In this document: piece after piece, positions 7,066-15,102 of the stretch
Position numbering within the stretch: the first letter of the stretch is position 1
Layout: each line of letters opens with the position of its first letter
Source: a virus
Virus record (IMG/VR): IMGVR_UViG_3300023223_001361
Coordinates: 96,400 to 160,399 of that record
Direction: 5' to 3' (one strand)
DNA: 64,000 bases
Made by a program: the position numbers and the translations under genes
The notes under the pieces: model-generated
Told to the model about the DNA's origin: nothing
Seen by the model: the letters and a program-made list of their open reading frames with translations, nothing else
The model's database searches: none

Positions 7066-7475
7066 TGACTGATTTCATTTGGATATTTCGTGGTTTTGTT
7101 AAGCGTGTGATCGATGGTGATACTATTGTTGTTGATTTAGATCTCGGTTTAGATATTATTCTCAAAGATCAGTATATTCGTTTAGCTGGTTTGAATACTC
7201 CAGAAACAAGAGGAAGAGAAAAGGTACTGGGTAAAATAGCAAAGAATTTTGTCATTGATAAACTTCCAATAGGAAGAGAAATAGCTGTGCTCAGCGAAAA
7301 ATACGATCCTCGTGGCAAGTATGGGAGAATAGTCGGAACTGTTGGTTATTTGCAAGGAGGAATCTCCATAAACTCACAACTGATTAATGAAGGTTATGCT
7401 TTACCTTATGATGGAAAAGGACCAATTCCTAGATTTGATGTTAATGCAGAATACCCATTAAAGAAAAATGAGTAA
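7065..7475 (+). CDS. staphylococcal-type (SNase/thermonuclease) nuclease
   Basis: The 136-aa protein matches the SNase fold. KRVIDGDTIVVDLDLG (residues 13-28) holds the calcium-site Asp, YIRLAGLNTPETRG (about 37-50) the catalytic Arg and Glu, and YDPRGKYGRIVG (about 85-96) the second Arg region. No signal peptide, so it acts inside the cell. Phage SNases may degrade host DNA or RNA (family knowledge). It starts on the overlapping TAATG of the lipoprotein gene. A 21-nt segment at 7353-7373 is repeated exactly in the gene at 11222. Confidence 0.85.
   Translation: MTDFIWIFRGFVKRVIDGDTIVVDLDLGLDIILKDQYIRLAGLNTPETRGREKVLGKIAKNFVIDKLPIGREIAVLSEKYDPRGKYGRIVGTVGYLQGGISINSQLINEGYALPYDGKGPIPRFDVNAEYPLKKNE
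7353..7373 (+). repeat. 21-nt exact repeat, copy 1 (within SNase gene)
   Basis: These 21 nt, encoding QGGISIN in frame, recur exactly at 12101-12121, again encoding QGGISIN, in an otherwise unrelated gene. The core GGAG-GAAT-CTCC is self-complementary. Confidence 0.85.
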
Positions 7476-7644
7476 GAATAAAGAATTAAATGCTGAAGTT
7501 TATCATAAGGTCAAAAAGTTGATTAAACTTACTCAAGAAGACGATAGGAAAATTATCCAGCTCAAAAAACGAATAGGAGAATTAGAAGAAAGATGTCATT
7601 ACTTAAGTAACATCCTTTATGAAAAAACTGGTGAGTTACATTAA
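7468..7644 (+). CDS. small coiled-coil protein
   Basis: A 58-aa charged helical protein (MSKNKELNAEVYHKVKKLIKL; later KRIGELEERCHYLSN) starting within the last codons of the SNase gene and ending on TAATG of the next. Likely coiled coil; no family recognised. Confidence 0.6.
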   Translation: MSKNKELNAEVYHKVKKLIKLTQEDDRKIIQLKKRIGELEERCHYLSNILYEKTGELH

Positions 7645-7946
7645 TGAATATTGACGAATTAATAAAAAATTTAAATGGTGATTCTGAGAAAACTACAGAT
7701 AAAAGAAATGCATTAATTGATTCAGTTGCAAAATATCTTTATGAAGTTTGTGATAATCCAATAAACTCTTCGCAACAAGTTATAGAGTATATTCGAAATC
7801 AAATCATAAATGGTCATCATTATCAGGATCATGTAATGTTTGAAAAAGCTATTCGAGAATATCATCAGTCAAGAACGGATTTAGAAGCTAGTGCCGAAAA
7901 GTTGATTGATATAGTTGATGATTATGATAAATGGAGGATAGAGTGA
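7644..7946 (+). CDS. hypothetical protein
   Basis: The 100-aa helical acidic protein (MNIDELIKNLNGDSEKTTDKR) is coupled at its start (TAATG) and overlaps the next gene at its end. No motif or family recognised. Confidence 0.6.
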   Translation: MNIDELIKNLNGDSEKTTDKRNALIDSVAKYLYEVCDNPINSSQQVIEYIRNQIINGHHYQDHVMFEKAIREYHQSRTDLEASAEKLIDIVDDYDKWRIE

Positions 7947-8173
7947 AATTCTTTCAAGATGTAAATTTGACAATTAGCGAAGCTATGAAAATAAAGGCTA
8001 GTTTTATGTTTTACATAGTTGATCGTCATATCAATGAAGGTGGAATTTCTTGGGAAGAAAAAGATGATAGGATTAAAAGAGATTTAAAAGTATATGCACA
8101 TATCGAATTAGATGACAGCGAATTTGATGAATTGAAAGAACTATATTCGGAAAATGGGAATTATAAATTATGA
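7943..8173 (+). CDS. small acidic protein, GTG start
   Basis: GTG at 7943 is preferred over ATG 7931, because GGAGG (7935-7939 region) lies 5 nt upstream of it and the GTGA overlap with the previous stop is typical. The resulting 76-aa protein (MKFFQDVNLTISEAMKIKASF) is helical and acidic. The stop overlaps the next start as ATGA. Function unknown. Confidence 0.55.
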   Translation: MKFFQDVNLTISEAMKIKASFMFYIVDRHINEGGISWEEKDDRIKRDLKVYAHIELDDSEFDELKELYSENGNYKL

Positions 8174-8445
8174 GAAAATTACTACTTATAAGTATTGTGA
8201 CATTCTTCCTTAGTGGTTGTGCTGCTCAAGGATATGGAACTGGCGCCGCTGGAAGTGATTGGATTATCACAAATACTGCTGATGAAATTATTCGACAAGC
8301 TGGACAAGCAATTGGTGGATATGGAACTGGTGAATTTGAATGGTCAAGAGTTCAACAGAGAGGAGCTTGGGAAGCCCAACATGCAATTGGACGTATTCTC
8401 CAGTCTGAACGTAGACGGAGAGAAGTTGCAAGACGCCAACCGTAA
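8170..8445 (+). CDS. small lipoprotein
   Basis: The 91-aa protein begins MRKLLLISIVTFFLSGCAAQ, a signal peptide with lipobox LSGC (Cys17). The mature part contains repeated GYGTG segments and a basic C-terminal helix (ERRRREVARRQP). The start overlaps the previous stop (ATGA). It is the second lipoprotein of the cluster and may be an o-spanin or superinfection-exclusion protein, which is inference. The same frame continues beyond the TAA as a short cysteine-rich stretch to 8508. Confidence 0.65.
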   Translation: MRKLLLISIVTFFLSGCAAQGYGTGAAGSDWIITNTADEIIRQAGQAIGGYGTGEFEWSRVQQRGAWEAQHAIGRILQSERRRREVARRQP

Positions 8446-8508
8446 TGTAATCGCTGCGGACATCGTATTTGTGAAACAGATGACTTTATGCGTCCACTGC
8501 ATTAAATT

Positions 8509-8955
8509 ATGAATGATATATTTGACATTTTATTAGAAAAAGCTAGGAGCAAAGGTTATCTACCTGAACTTGAAAAAGAATCAGTTTCTTCAATTGCATC
8601 AGAATCAATATCATCAGTAGAAAAAATAGATGGTTTTACAATCACAATGAACTGTGTATCTGATTTTGGTGGTCTAAAAATCCTTAAAAATACGCCTTTA
8701 CTTGATGTTCAACTACCAGTATTAGGAGATGATTTTAGTTATTCAAACTTTAGTTTTTCTGTTTCTGGATTCATCATGATTCATGATGGAATTGATTGGG
8801 ATATTCTAAAAAAAAACAAAAGTTTGAATATTTGTCTTGAACATCCACAAGAAAAAGGTTTTGATATGAAAGGATATCTTGTTGGTATTTATAAAGATCT
8901 CCATACTAATAGAACCCATTTTAAACTTGAAATAACATCATGCATTATCATATAG
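8509..8955 (+). CDS. hypothetical protein upstream of primase
   Basis: The 148-aa protein (MNDIFDILLEKARSKGYLPEL) has a helical, Ser-rich first third. A beta-rich remainder (GFTITMNCVSDFGGLKIL, FSFSVSGFIMIHDGIDW) follows. It overlaps the primase start by 16 nt, so the two are co-translated. No family recognised. Confidence 0.65.
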   Translation: MNDIFDILLEKARSKGYLPELEKESVSSIASESISSVEKIDGFTITMNCVSDFGGLKILKNTPLLDVQLPVLGDDFSYSNFSFSVSGFIMIHDGIDWDILKKNKSLNICLEHPQEKGFDMKGYLVGIYKDLHTNRTHFKLEITSCIII

Positions 8956-9980
8956 ATGTAAAATATTTGAGTTTGATATCATCTCAACTTGATAAATTTA
9001 AAAAAACAAAAGATGATACGTGGAATTGTAGATGTCCTTTATGTGGAGATTCGAAAAAAAATCCTCATAAATGTAGAGGCTACTTTATAAAGTATAGAGA
9101 ACAACTTTTTTTTAAATGCCATAACTGTAGTCAGAGTTATCAATTTGGGAATCTTTTAAAAATTCTAAATCCAAGACTTTACGATGAATATGTTTATGAA
9201 CGTTATAAAAATGGTGCATCTGGTCGTGATTCTCATAAAATACCAAAGGAAGAAAAACTAAAATTAAAGACAATAAAAAGGCTTCAAACAATTAACTTAC
9301 CATCTATCAAAAGTTTATCAAATGATCATTTTGTAAAACAATATGTTCAGAAGAGACAAATCCCGGAAAAATATTGGGACCGTTTATTCTTCACTGATGA
9401 TTTTTCCGAATGGGTCAATAAAGTTGTTGGTGGTGATCAATACAAAGATTTGAAAAAAGATGACACTCGATTAGTATTTCCTTTTTTCGATATTGAAGGT
9501 AGACTGATAGGGGGTCAAGGTCGTTCAATGTCAAGTAATGATCGAGATATTCGCTACGTTACATTTAAATGCGATAATGTAGAGAAATTAGTATACGGCA
9601 TGGAAAGATGGAATAAAAATCAAAAGACATTCATTATGGAAGGTCCTATCGATTCTCTATTCCTTCCTAATTCTCTTGCTGCTGCTAATCCAGATCTTAA
9701 ATCCTTACTAGACTATATAAACTCTATAATAACAACAAAAGATGTTACATTAGTTTTTGATAACGAACCCAGAAATAAAGAAATTTTACACCTGATTGAA
9801 AAATCTATAAAAAGTGGAATGAATGTAGTTATATGGCCTCAAAGTATAAAACAAAAAGACTTAAATGATATGATTCTTATTGGGAAAATGAATCAAGAGG
9901 AATTACTTCAAATAATAAATACTAATACGTTTTCTGGATTAGAAGCTCATGTTAAATTCAACAGTTGGAAAAAACGATAA
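8940..9980 (+). CDS. gp61: DNA primase, T4 gp61-like
   Basis: The 346-aa protein matches T4 primase in length and layout. A zinc ribbon is formed by CPLC (residues 32-35) and CHNC (60-63). A TOPRIM segment follows, with FIMEGPIDSLF at about 230 carrying the conserved Glu and a later DNE motif (VFDNEPRNK). It makes RNA primers for lagging-strand synthesis with the gp41 helicase (family knowledge). The helicase is outside the window, while its loader gp59 lies at 42484. It sits between two small genes with overlapping ends. Confidence 0.9.
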   Translation: MHYHIDVKYLSLISSQLDKFKKTKDDTWNCRCPLCGDSKKNPHKCRGYFIKYREQLFFKCHNCSQSYQFGNLLKILNPRLYDEYVYERYKNGASGRDSHKIPKEEKLKLKTIKRLQTINLPSIKSLSNDHFVKQYVQKRQIPEKYWDRLFFTDDFSEWVNKVVGGDQYKDLKKDDTRLVFPFFDIEGRLIGGQGRSMSSNDRDIRYVTFKCDNVEKLVYGMERWNKNQKTFIMEGPIDSLFLPNSLAAANPDLKSLLDYINSIITTKDVTLVFDNEPRNKEILHLIEKSIKSGMNVVIWPQSIKQKDLNDMILIGKMNQEELLQIINTNTFSGLEAHVKFNSWKKR

Positions 9981-10290
9981 AGAATTGATAGTCAGAGAAA
10001 GTCTCAATCCTATGAGTTGTCAAAGCCAATGGGAAGGAGAAACTACAGATAGTAAAAGTGTCTTTATTGAGATATATTGTGGAAGTTTAAGAATTGGGTT
10101 TTCTGAAGTTGGAGAAAATGTTTTCATAGCAAGAGAAAATTCGAAATCAAATGAATTTGATCATGAAATTGTTTTACTACCAGAAAATAACACCCGTTTA
10201 TCTTTAAACCAGTTGATGAAGATATTAGATAATGCTTCATTATTGACAGAATCTAAAGAAACAGATGAAGATGATACTACAGTGGATTAA
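9949..10290 (+). CDS. hypothetical protein
   Basis: The 113-aa product begins inside the primase 3' end. An internal ATG (10012) would give a shorter form without overlap. The middle is beta-rich (KSVFIEIYCGSLRIGFSEVG) and the tail very acidic (KETDEDDTTVD). No family recognised. Confidence 0.6.
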   Translation: MLNSTVGKNDKELIVRESLNPMSCQSQWEGETTDSKSVFIEIYCGSLRIGFSEVGENVFIARENSKSNEFDHEIVLLPENNTRLSLNQLMKILDNASLLTESKETDEDDTTVD

Positions 10291-10298
10291 TTATAATT

Positions 10299-11225
10299 AT
10301 GTCAAAGGATATCGATATTAGATTGGAAGAAGGGAAAACAAAAGAAGTTTTAAACGAGTTCGTAGAAGAGAATAAAATAGAACTCTGGAATGATGGTTTT
10401 GTTGAACTACTTGAAGTCTCCGGTTCGGATCAAATTATAGATAATGATGCTACAATTTCTACTGGAAAAGCATACAATAAGGAATTACAAGATCAAAGAA
10501 CGGACAATCAAAGACGTAACCTACTCAGATATTTGTCTCGACATGAACATACTTCTCCCATCGAAATGGGAACGGTTAAGTTTTATGCTCGCATTCCTAT
10601 TTTTGTTATGCGTCAATTTGTTCGTCATAGGACTGCTTCTTTAAATGAATATTCTGGTCGTTACTCAAAAATGATTGAATCGTTTTATGTTCCTACTCCA
10701 GAACGTGTTAAGAAACAATGTGGTTTGAATAAACAAGGCAGTGGTGAATCCTTTACAGAATATGAGCAAAAACAAATTTCTCTCCGTGTAGAAGCCATGA
10801 ACAATTACGCATGGAGTGTATATCAGGAACTTCTTGAACAGGGTGTTTCTAATGAATTAGCAAGAATTGTTTTGCCGGTAACTGTATATACAGAGGTCGT
10901 TTGGAAAATTAATCTCCATAATTTCTTTCATTTTGCAAAATTACGAACAGATTCACATGCCCAAGAGGAAATCCAAGATCTTTCAAATGCAATGGTTGAT
11001 TTAACTAGATATTATTTTCCTCATTTATTCGAAGCTTGGGATGACTATTCTCGCTGTGCATATACACTTTCCCGAATGGAACAAAGAGCATTAGCTGACT
11101 TTATTCGTGATGGAATGTTATCAAAAGACCATAAAGTTTACGAAATGAGTAAAAGAGAATACAATGATTTCAAAAACTTCTTGGCAATGATTAGAGGTTT
11201 AGGAGAAAAGAGATGTATACGATGA
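10299..11225 (+). CDS. thyX: flavin-dependent thymidylate synthase ThyX
   Basis: The 308-aa protein carries the ThyX signature RHRTASLNEYSGRY at residues 109-122 (consensus RHRxxSxNExSxRY) and the upstream RHEHTSPIE at 81-89. ThyX converts dUMP to dTMP using methylenetetrahydrofolate, NADPH and FAD, unlike the T4 enzyme, which is the unrelated Td/ThyA type. It acts with the ribonucleotide reductase at 13009 and dNMP kinase at 38045 to supply dTTP. Its stop overlaps the lipoprotein gene start (ATGA). Confidence 0.95.
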   Translation: MSKDIDIRLEEGKTKEVLNEFVEENKIELWNDGFVELLEVSGSDQIIDNDATISTGKAYNKELQDQRTDNQRRNLLRYLSRHEHTSPIEMGTVKFYARIPIFVMRQFVRHRTASLNEYSGRYSKMIESFYVPTPERVKKQCGLNKQGSGESFTEYEQKQISLRVEAMNNYAWSVYQELLEQGVSNELARIVLPVTVYTEVVWKINLHNFFHFAKLRTDSHAQEEIQDLSNAMVDLTRYYFPHLFEAWDDYSRCAYTLSRMEQRALADFIRDGMLSKDHKVYEMSKREYNDFKNFLAMIRGLGEKRCIR

Positions 11226-12208
11226 AGAAAAAGTTTCTTCTCTTTACGGCAATCACATTTGCCATAATTACTATTGCTATTTCTTGTGGTGGAGGCGGCG
11301 AAGGAACTGATGGTTTTGATATGGGTTTATCACCAGAACCACCTAATCCAGAAGTAGAAACAATTGAACCGGCAGCAATTCATCCAAAGGTGGGATTTTC
11401 TGCCTTTGCTATTCAAAGTGCAACTTGGGATTGTGAAGGTTTTCTTGCTGCAATCGATAGAATCGAGGAATGGCACATAGCTATGCTTTGGAGAACTTTC
11501 GGAACAAATAACTCTTGTCTCGATCAAGTTCTTGCATCACCTAAACTCAAATCCATAGAAATTCATCTAGTTAACGAAGCTTGTCACCGTAGACCACCTG
11601 GAACACCTGGAGCTTGTAACTCACATGAGTTCCTTGGTAATATTTCGCCTGGTGATTGGGAGTGGAGATTGAAGCAAAACGATCCCAATATAATCAATGA
11701 GTTTCAAGATTATGCTTTTGAAGTAGCCGGTTATCTTGACGAACATTTAAGAAATGGAGCTGAGTGTTTTATCAGCCCTGGGTTAGAAAGTAATCTTGAT
11801 GATTCAACTGCTATTCGAAATCTAATTGAAGCAACTCGTATGGTATTTCCCAATTGTAAGATTGTTTGGAATGCTTTAGGGAGTATAGATATAGAAAATG
11901 CAGACTATAGGGAATCTCATGGAGAAGCCGGACCAATTCCTTCACCATGTATTAAAAATCTTGACGGTCAAGATATAGATTTTATTGAACGACCATCTTT
12001 AAATCAAAATAGTATAAGTGATATTAATGGTTATTTCGAAAGAACAAGAAATTGCGAATTTTCATTACTTTGGACTGTAGAAAGTAATTGTCAACCACCT
12101 CAAGGAGGAATCTCCATAAACCCGAAAGATAGAGATTGTTCGGATAAACGAATGATTTATGACTTGCAAGCTGATTATATTGTCGATTGGCAGCATGCTA
12201 ACCGATAA
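11222..12208 (+). CDS. large secreted lipoprotein of unknown function
   Basis: Read from ATG 11222 (ATGA overlap with thyX), the 328-aa protein begins MKKKFLLFTAITFAIITIAI and continues to SCGGGGE. This is a lipoprotein signal with Cys near residue 22 and a Gly-rich linker. The mature domain is rich in Trp, Asn and paired Cys, with an alternating strand/helix order such as WHIAMLWRTF and ECFISPGLESNL. That order resembles a TIM-barrel glycosidase, but no catalytic signature is certain. A cell-surface enzyme or exclusion factor is inference. It carries the second copy of the 21-nt repeat at 12101-12121. Confidence 0.7.
   Translation: MKKKFLLFTAITFAIITIAISCGGGGEGTDGFDMGLSPEPPNPEVETIEPAAIHPKVGFSAFAIQSATWDCEGFLAAIDRIEEWHIAMLWRTFGTNNSCLDQVLASPKLKSIEIHLVNEACHRRPPGTPGACNSHEFLGNISPGDWEWRLKQNDPNIINEFQDYAFEVAGYLDEHLRNGAECFISPGLESNLDDSTAIRNLIEATRMVFPNCKIVWNALGSIDIENADYRESHGEAGPIPSPCIKNLDGQDIDFIERPSLNQNSISDINGYFERTRNCEFSLLWTVESNCQPPQGGISINPKDRDCSDKRMIYDLQADYIVDWQHANR
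12101..12121 (+). repeat. 21-nt exact repeat, copy 2 (within lipoprotein gene)
   Basis: Exact copy of 7353-7373, in the same reading phase (QGGISIN). Confidence 0.85.
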
Positions 12209-12216
12209 ATATATGC

Positions 12217-12891
12217 ATGAAAAAGTTCCAAGAATTCATTTCCTTAGATGAAGGTGTTAATGATCCAGGTATATTCAAAGCAATATTTCTTGCTGGTGGA
12301 CCTGGATCTGGTAAATCCTTTGTAACATCTAAGGCGTTGCCAAATGCTGCTTTAGGTTTGAGAATCATTAACTCTGACCAAGCTTTAGAATTCCTTTTAA
12401 AGAAAACCGGCTTATCTAGCGATATGCTCAAGATGACGCCTAATGAATTAGAAAAATTTTCAGAAACAAGAAGAAAAGCAAAGATATTAGTTGCGAAACA
12501 AAGATCAAATCTTATTCGAGGGAGAATTGGTTTAATCCTTGATGGTACTGGTAGAGATTTTAAAAGAATCCAGGCTGAAAGAGATGACTTAAAAGGTTGG
12601 GGATATGATACGTTTATGGTTTTCGTAAACACTTCTCTTGATGTGGCTTTAGAAAGAAACAGACAAAGAGCAAGAAAGGTTGATGAAAAGGTTGTGAGGA
12701 AATCTTGGCAAGATGTTCAGAAAAATCTTGGTCAGTTTCAAAATTTGTTTGGTCAAAGAAATTTCATTATTGTTGATAATAACAATGTAGATGAGGATGT
12801 CTTAAATAAGACATTTAAACAAGCTCGTAAATTTGTAAAACGCCCGGTAGATAATCCATTTGCAAAAAAGTGGATTGCATCACAAAAATAA
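12217..12891 (+). CDS. zeta-toxin-like P-loop kinase
   Basis: The 224-aa protein has a Walker A AGGPGSGKS at residues 26-34. IINSDQALEFLLKK follows (a zeta-type Asp after the first strand), then LILDGTGRD (Walker B-like) and the Arg-rich lid ALERNRQRARK. This layout is that of zeta toxin/AAA-type small-molecule kinases found in many T4-type phages. No antitoxin gene is visible beside it, so a nucleotide or RNA kinase role is at least as likely. It follows the lipoprotein gene by 8 nt. Confidence 0.75.
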   Translation: MKKFQEFISLDEGVNDPGIFKAIFLAGGPGSGKSFVTSKALPNAALGLRIINSDQALEFLLKKTGLSSDMLKMTPNELEKFSETRRKAKILVAKQRSNLIRGRIGLILDGTGRDFKRIQAERDDLKGWGYDTFMVFVNTSLDVALERNRQRARKVDEKVVRKSWQDVQKNLGQFQNLFGQRNFIIVDNNNVDEDVLNKTFKQARKFVKRPVDNPFAKKWIASQK

Positions 12892-12913
12892 TTTCGGACT
12901 ACTACATTTTTTC

Positions 12914-12940
12914 TTGACTTTAGACTTAAAAAATTATAAA
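12914..12940 (+). promoter_or_regulatory. probable sigma70-type promoter
   Basis: TTGACT (12914-12919) is followed by the AT-rich TATAAATTATAGT (12935-12947). TATAAA at 12935 gives a 15-nt spacer and TAAATT at 12937 a 17-nt spacer. It sits 70-95 nt before the reductase start at 13009. Confidence 0.55.
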
Positions 12941-13008
12941 TTATAGTAGGGAACAATTTCTTTGTTTCTTTTTCTTTTGAATAGTATGTTTACAGGAGCC
13001 CATTATCG

Positions 13009-14928
13009 ATGTGTGAATTTCTTCCAAGTCAATATCAGCAATTTATCCATCTTAGCAGATATTCACGTTGGCTAAATGATAAAAAAAGGAGAGAAACTTG
13101 GAAAGAAACCGTGAAAAGATACTTTGATTTCTTCGAAAAACATCTATTAGAAGAAACTGATTATATTCTCAAACCAAGAGAAAGAGAAGAATTAGAAAGA
13201 GCAATTCTTCAATTAGATGTGATGCCTTCAATGAGAGCTTTAATGACTGCTGGTGAAGCTCTGAAAAAAGAAAATATTTCTGGTTATAATTGTGCATATA
13301 TCGCCATTGATTCCCAAAGAGCATTTGATGAGATTCTTTACATTTTGATGAATGGAACGGGTGTTGGCTTTTCTGTAGAGAGACAGTATGTTTCAAACCT
13401 TCCTATGGTTGCTGATGAAATGTATGATACCGAAACCACAATAGTTATCGCAGATAGTAAACTTGGTTGGGCAAAAGCATTTAAGGAACTTATCAGTTTA
13501 TTGTACACAGGTCAAATACCTCAATTCGATTTTAGCAAAGTTAGACCTGCTGGGACACCATTAAAAACTTTTGGGGGAAGAGCGAGTGGACCAGAACCCC
13601 TTAAAGAACTTTTTGAATTTTGTATTTCAACTTTCCGTTCGTCCTCTGGAAGAAAACTACAATCTATTGAATGTCACGATATTGTATGTAAGGTAGCTGA
13701 AATTGTCGTTGTTGGCGGTGTTCGACGATCAGCGCTTCTTTCTTTATCAAATGTATCTGATGATAGAATGCGTTCCGCTAAAACTGGACAATTTGGTGTA
13801 ACTGATCCCCAAAGATATCTTGCTAATAACTCTGCTTGCTATACAGAAAGACCGGACGTTGGGGTGTTTATGGATGAATGGAAATCTCTCTATGATTCTA
13901 AATCGGGGGAACGAGGATTTTTCAGTAGAATAGCTGCTATGACAAAAGCAGAAGAGATAGGAAGAAGAGAACCTTCGGACTTTGGGACTAATCCTTGCTC
14001 GGAGATTATTTTACGCTCAAGACAATTTTGTAATCTCACCGAAAGTATTATTCGTTCTGATGATACTATAGAAATCCTCAAAGAAAAAGTTAGAATCGCG
14101 ACTATACTAGGAACTTTTCAATCCACATTAACCAATTTCAAATATCTTACAAAGAAGTGGAGAGAGAACTGTGACGAAGAAAGACTTCTTGGTGTTTCCT
14201 TGAGTGGTATCATGGACAATAAAATCATGAGTATTAATAACCAAACCCTAAAAGAAGTTTTAAAAGAACTGAGAATTGTTGCAATAGAAACAAATAAGGT
14301 TTGGTCTAAGAAACTAAAAATTAATCCTTCTGTTTCTATTACTTGTGTGAAACCATCGGGAACGGTTTCTCAATTAGTAGATTGTGCATCTGGAATTCAT
14401 GATCGTTTTGCCCATTACTATTTGAGAACAGTTCGAGCCGATATAAAAGATCCACTTTGTCAAATGATGATGGATATGGGATTTCCTTATGAACCTGATG
14501 TTACTAAACCAGAAACAACTATGGTATTTTCTTTTCCTATTAAAGCGCCCAAAAAATCAGTATTCAGAAATGAAAGAAGTGCTATCGAACAATTAGAACT
14601 TTGGAAAATATATCAGGATTACTGGTGCGAACATAAACCAAGTATAACAGTTTATATTAAAGAAGATGAATGGCTTGAAGTTGCTGCCTGGGTTTGGAAA
14701 AATTTTAATTCAGTATCAGGTGTTTCGTTTCTCCCACATAGTGATCACATATATAAGCAAGCCCCATACCAAGATCTAACAAGAGAAGAATATGAGAAAT
14801 GGATCAAAAAAATGCCCAAAGAAGTTGACTGGTCCGTATTGAAAGATTATGAAGAAAAAGATCACACAGTTGGCGCACAAACTTATTCTTGTACGGGTAC
14901 CAATTGTGAAATAGTAGACCTAGTATAA
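13009..14928 (+). CDS. nrdJ: adenosylcobalamin-dependent ribonucleoside-triphosphate reductase (class II)
   Basis: The 639-aa protein resembles the monomeric B12-dependent reductase of Lactobacillus type. Cys95 (GYNCAYI) and Cys341 (QFCNL) form the redox pair. Cys330 in NPCSEI is the thiyl-radical cysteine with Glu332 two residues on. Cys628 and Cys633 (CTGTNCE) are the C-terminal shuttle pair, and the 11- and 5-residue spacings equal those in the Lactobacillus enzyme. It converts NTPs to dNTPs without oxygen but needs cobalamin from the host. It has its own promoter at 12914 and AGGAG upstream of the ATG. Confidence 0.92.
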   Translation: MCEFLPSQYQQFIHLSRYSRWLNDKKRRETWKETVKRYFDFFEKHLLEETDYILKPREREELERAILQLDVMPSMRALMTAGEALKKENISGYNCAYIAIDSQRAFDEILYILMNGTGVGFSVERQYVSNLPMVADEMYDTETTIVIADSKLGWAKAFKELISLLYTGQIPQFDFSKVRPAGTPLKTFGGRASGPEPLKELFEFCISTFRSSSGRKLQSIECHDIVCKVAEIVVVGGVRRSALLSLSNVSDDRMRSAKTGQFGVTDPQRYLANNSACYTERPDVGVFMDEWKSLYDSKSGERGFFSRIAAMTKAEEIGRREPSDFGTNPCSEIILRSRQFCNLTESIIRSDDTIEILKEKVRIATILGTFQSTLTNFKYLTKKWRENCDEERLLGVSLSGIMDNKIMSINNQTLKEVLKELRIVAIETNKVWSKKLKINPSVSITCVKPSGTVSQLVDCASGIHDRFAHYYLRTVRADIKDPLCQMMMDMGFPYEPDVTKPETTMVFSFPIKAPKKSVFRNERSAIEQLELWKIYQDYWCEHKPSITVYIKEDEWLEVAAWVWKNFNSVSGVSFLPHSDHIYKQAPYQDLTREEYEKWIKKMPKEVDWSVLKDYEEKDHTVGAQTYSCTGTNCEIVDLV

Positions 14929-14931
14929 CAT

Positions 14932-15102
14932 ATGAATGATCCGAAAAAATTACAATGTGATGCATGCACCAACGAATGTAATATAGAGAACCTAAGTAAA
15001 GAAGCAATATCTTTTTGTCCGTTTTGCGGAGAAGAAACTTTTATTCTTGAAGAAGTTCCTCTATTAACTACATTTGATGATTATGATAAAGAAAACAACT
15101 AG
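14932..15102 (+). CDS. small zinc-ribbon protein
   Basis: A 56-aa protein starting 3 nt after nrdJ. CDAC at residues 9-12 (plus a nearby Cys16) and CPFC at about 29-32 make a two-knuckle zinc ribbon; the tail is acidic. It overlaps the resolvase start. Specific role unknown. Confidence 0.65.
   Translation: MNDPKKLQCDACTNECNIENLSKEAISFCPFCGEETFILEEVPLLTTFDDYDKENN

Noticed and set aside
8446-8508. Cys-rich continuation (CNRCGHRIC) after the lipoprotein stop
   Set aside because: It follows the TAA in frame and looks like part of a zinc finger, but it is only 19 codons, without a start; readthrough cannot be shown.
8213-8512. 99-aa frame overlapping the lipoprotein gene at 8170
   Set aside because: The lipoprotein frame has a clear signal peptide and start; this frame is an antiphase shadow.
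12198-12632. 144-aa minus-strand frame
   Set aside because: Opposite the zeta-like kinase with its P-loop; the minus frame has no recognisable features.
12217-12891. Toxin-antitoxin system
   Set aside because: No small antitoxin gene is adjacent or overlapping; the kinase alone does not support a TA call.
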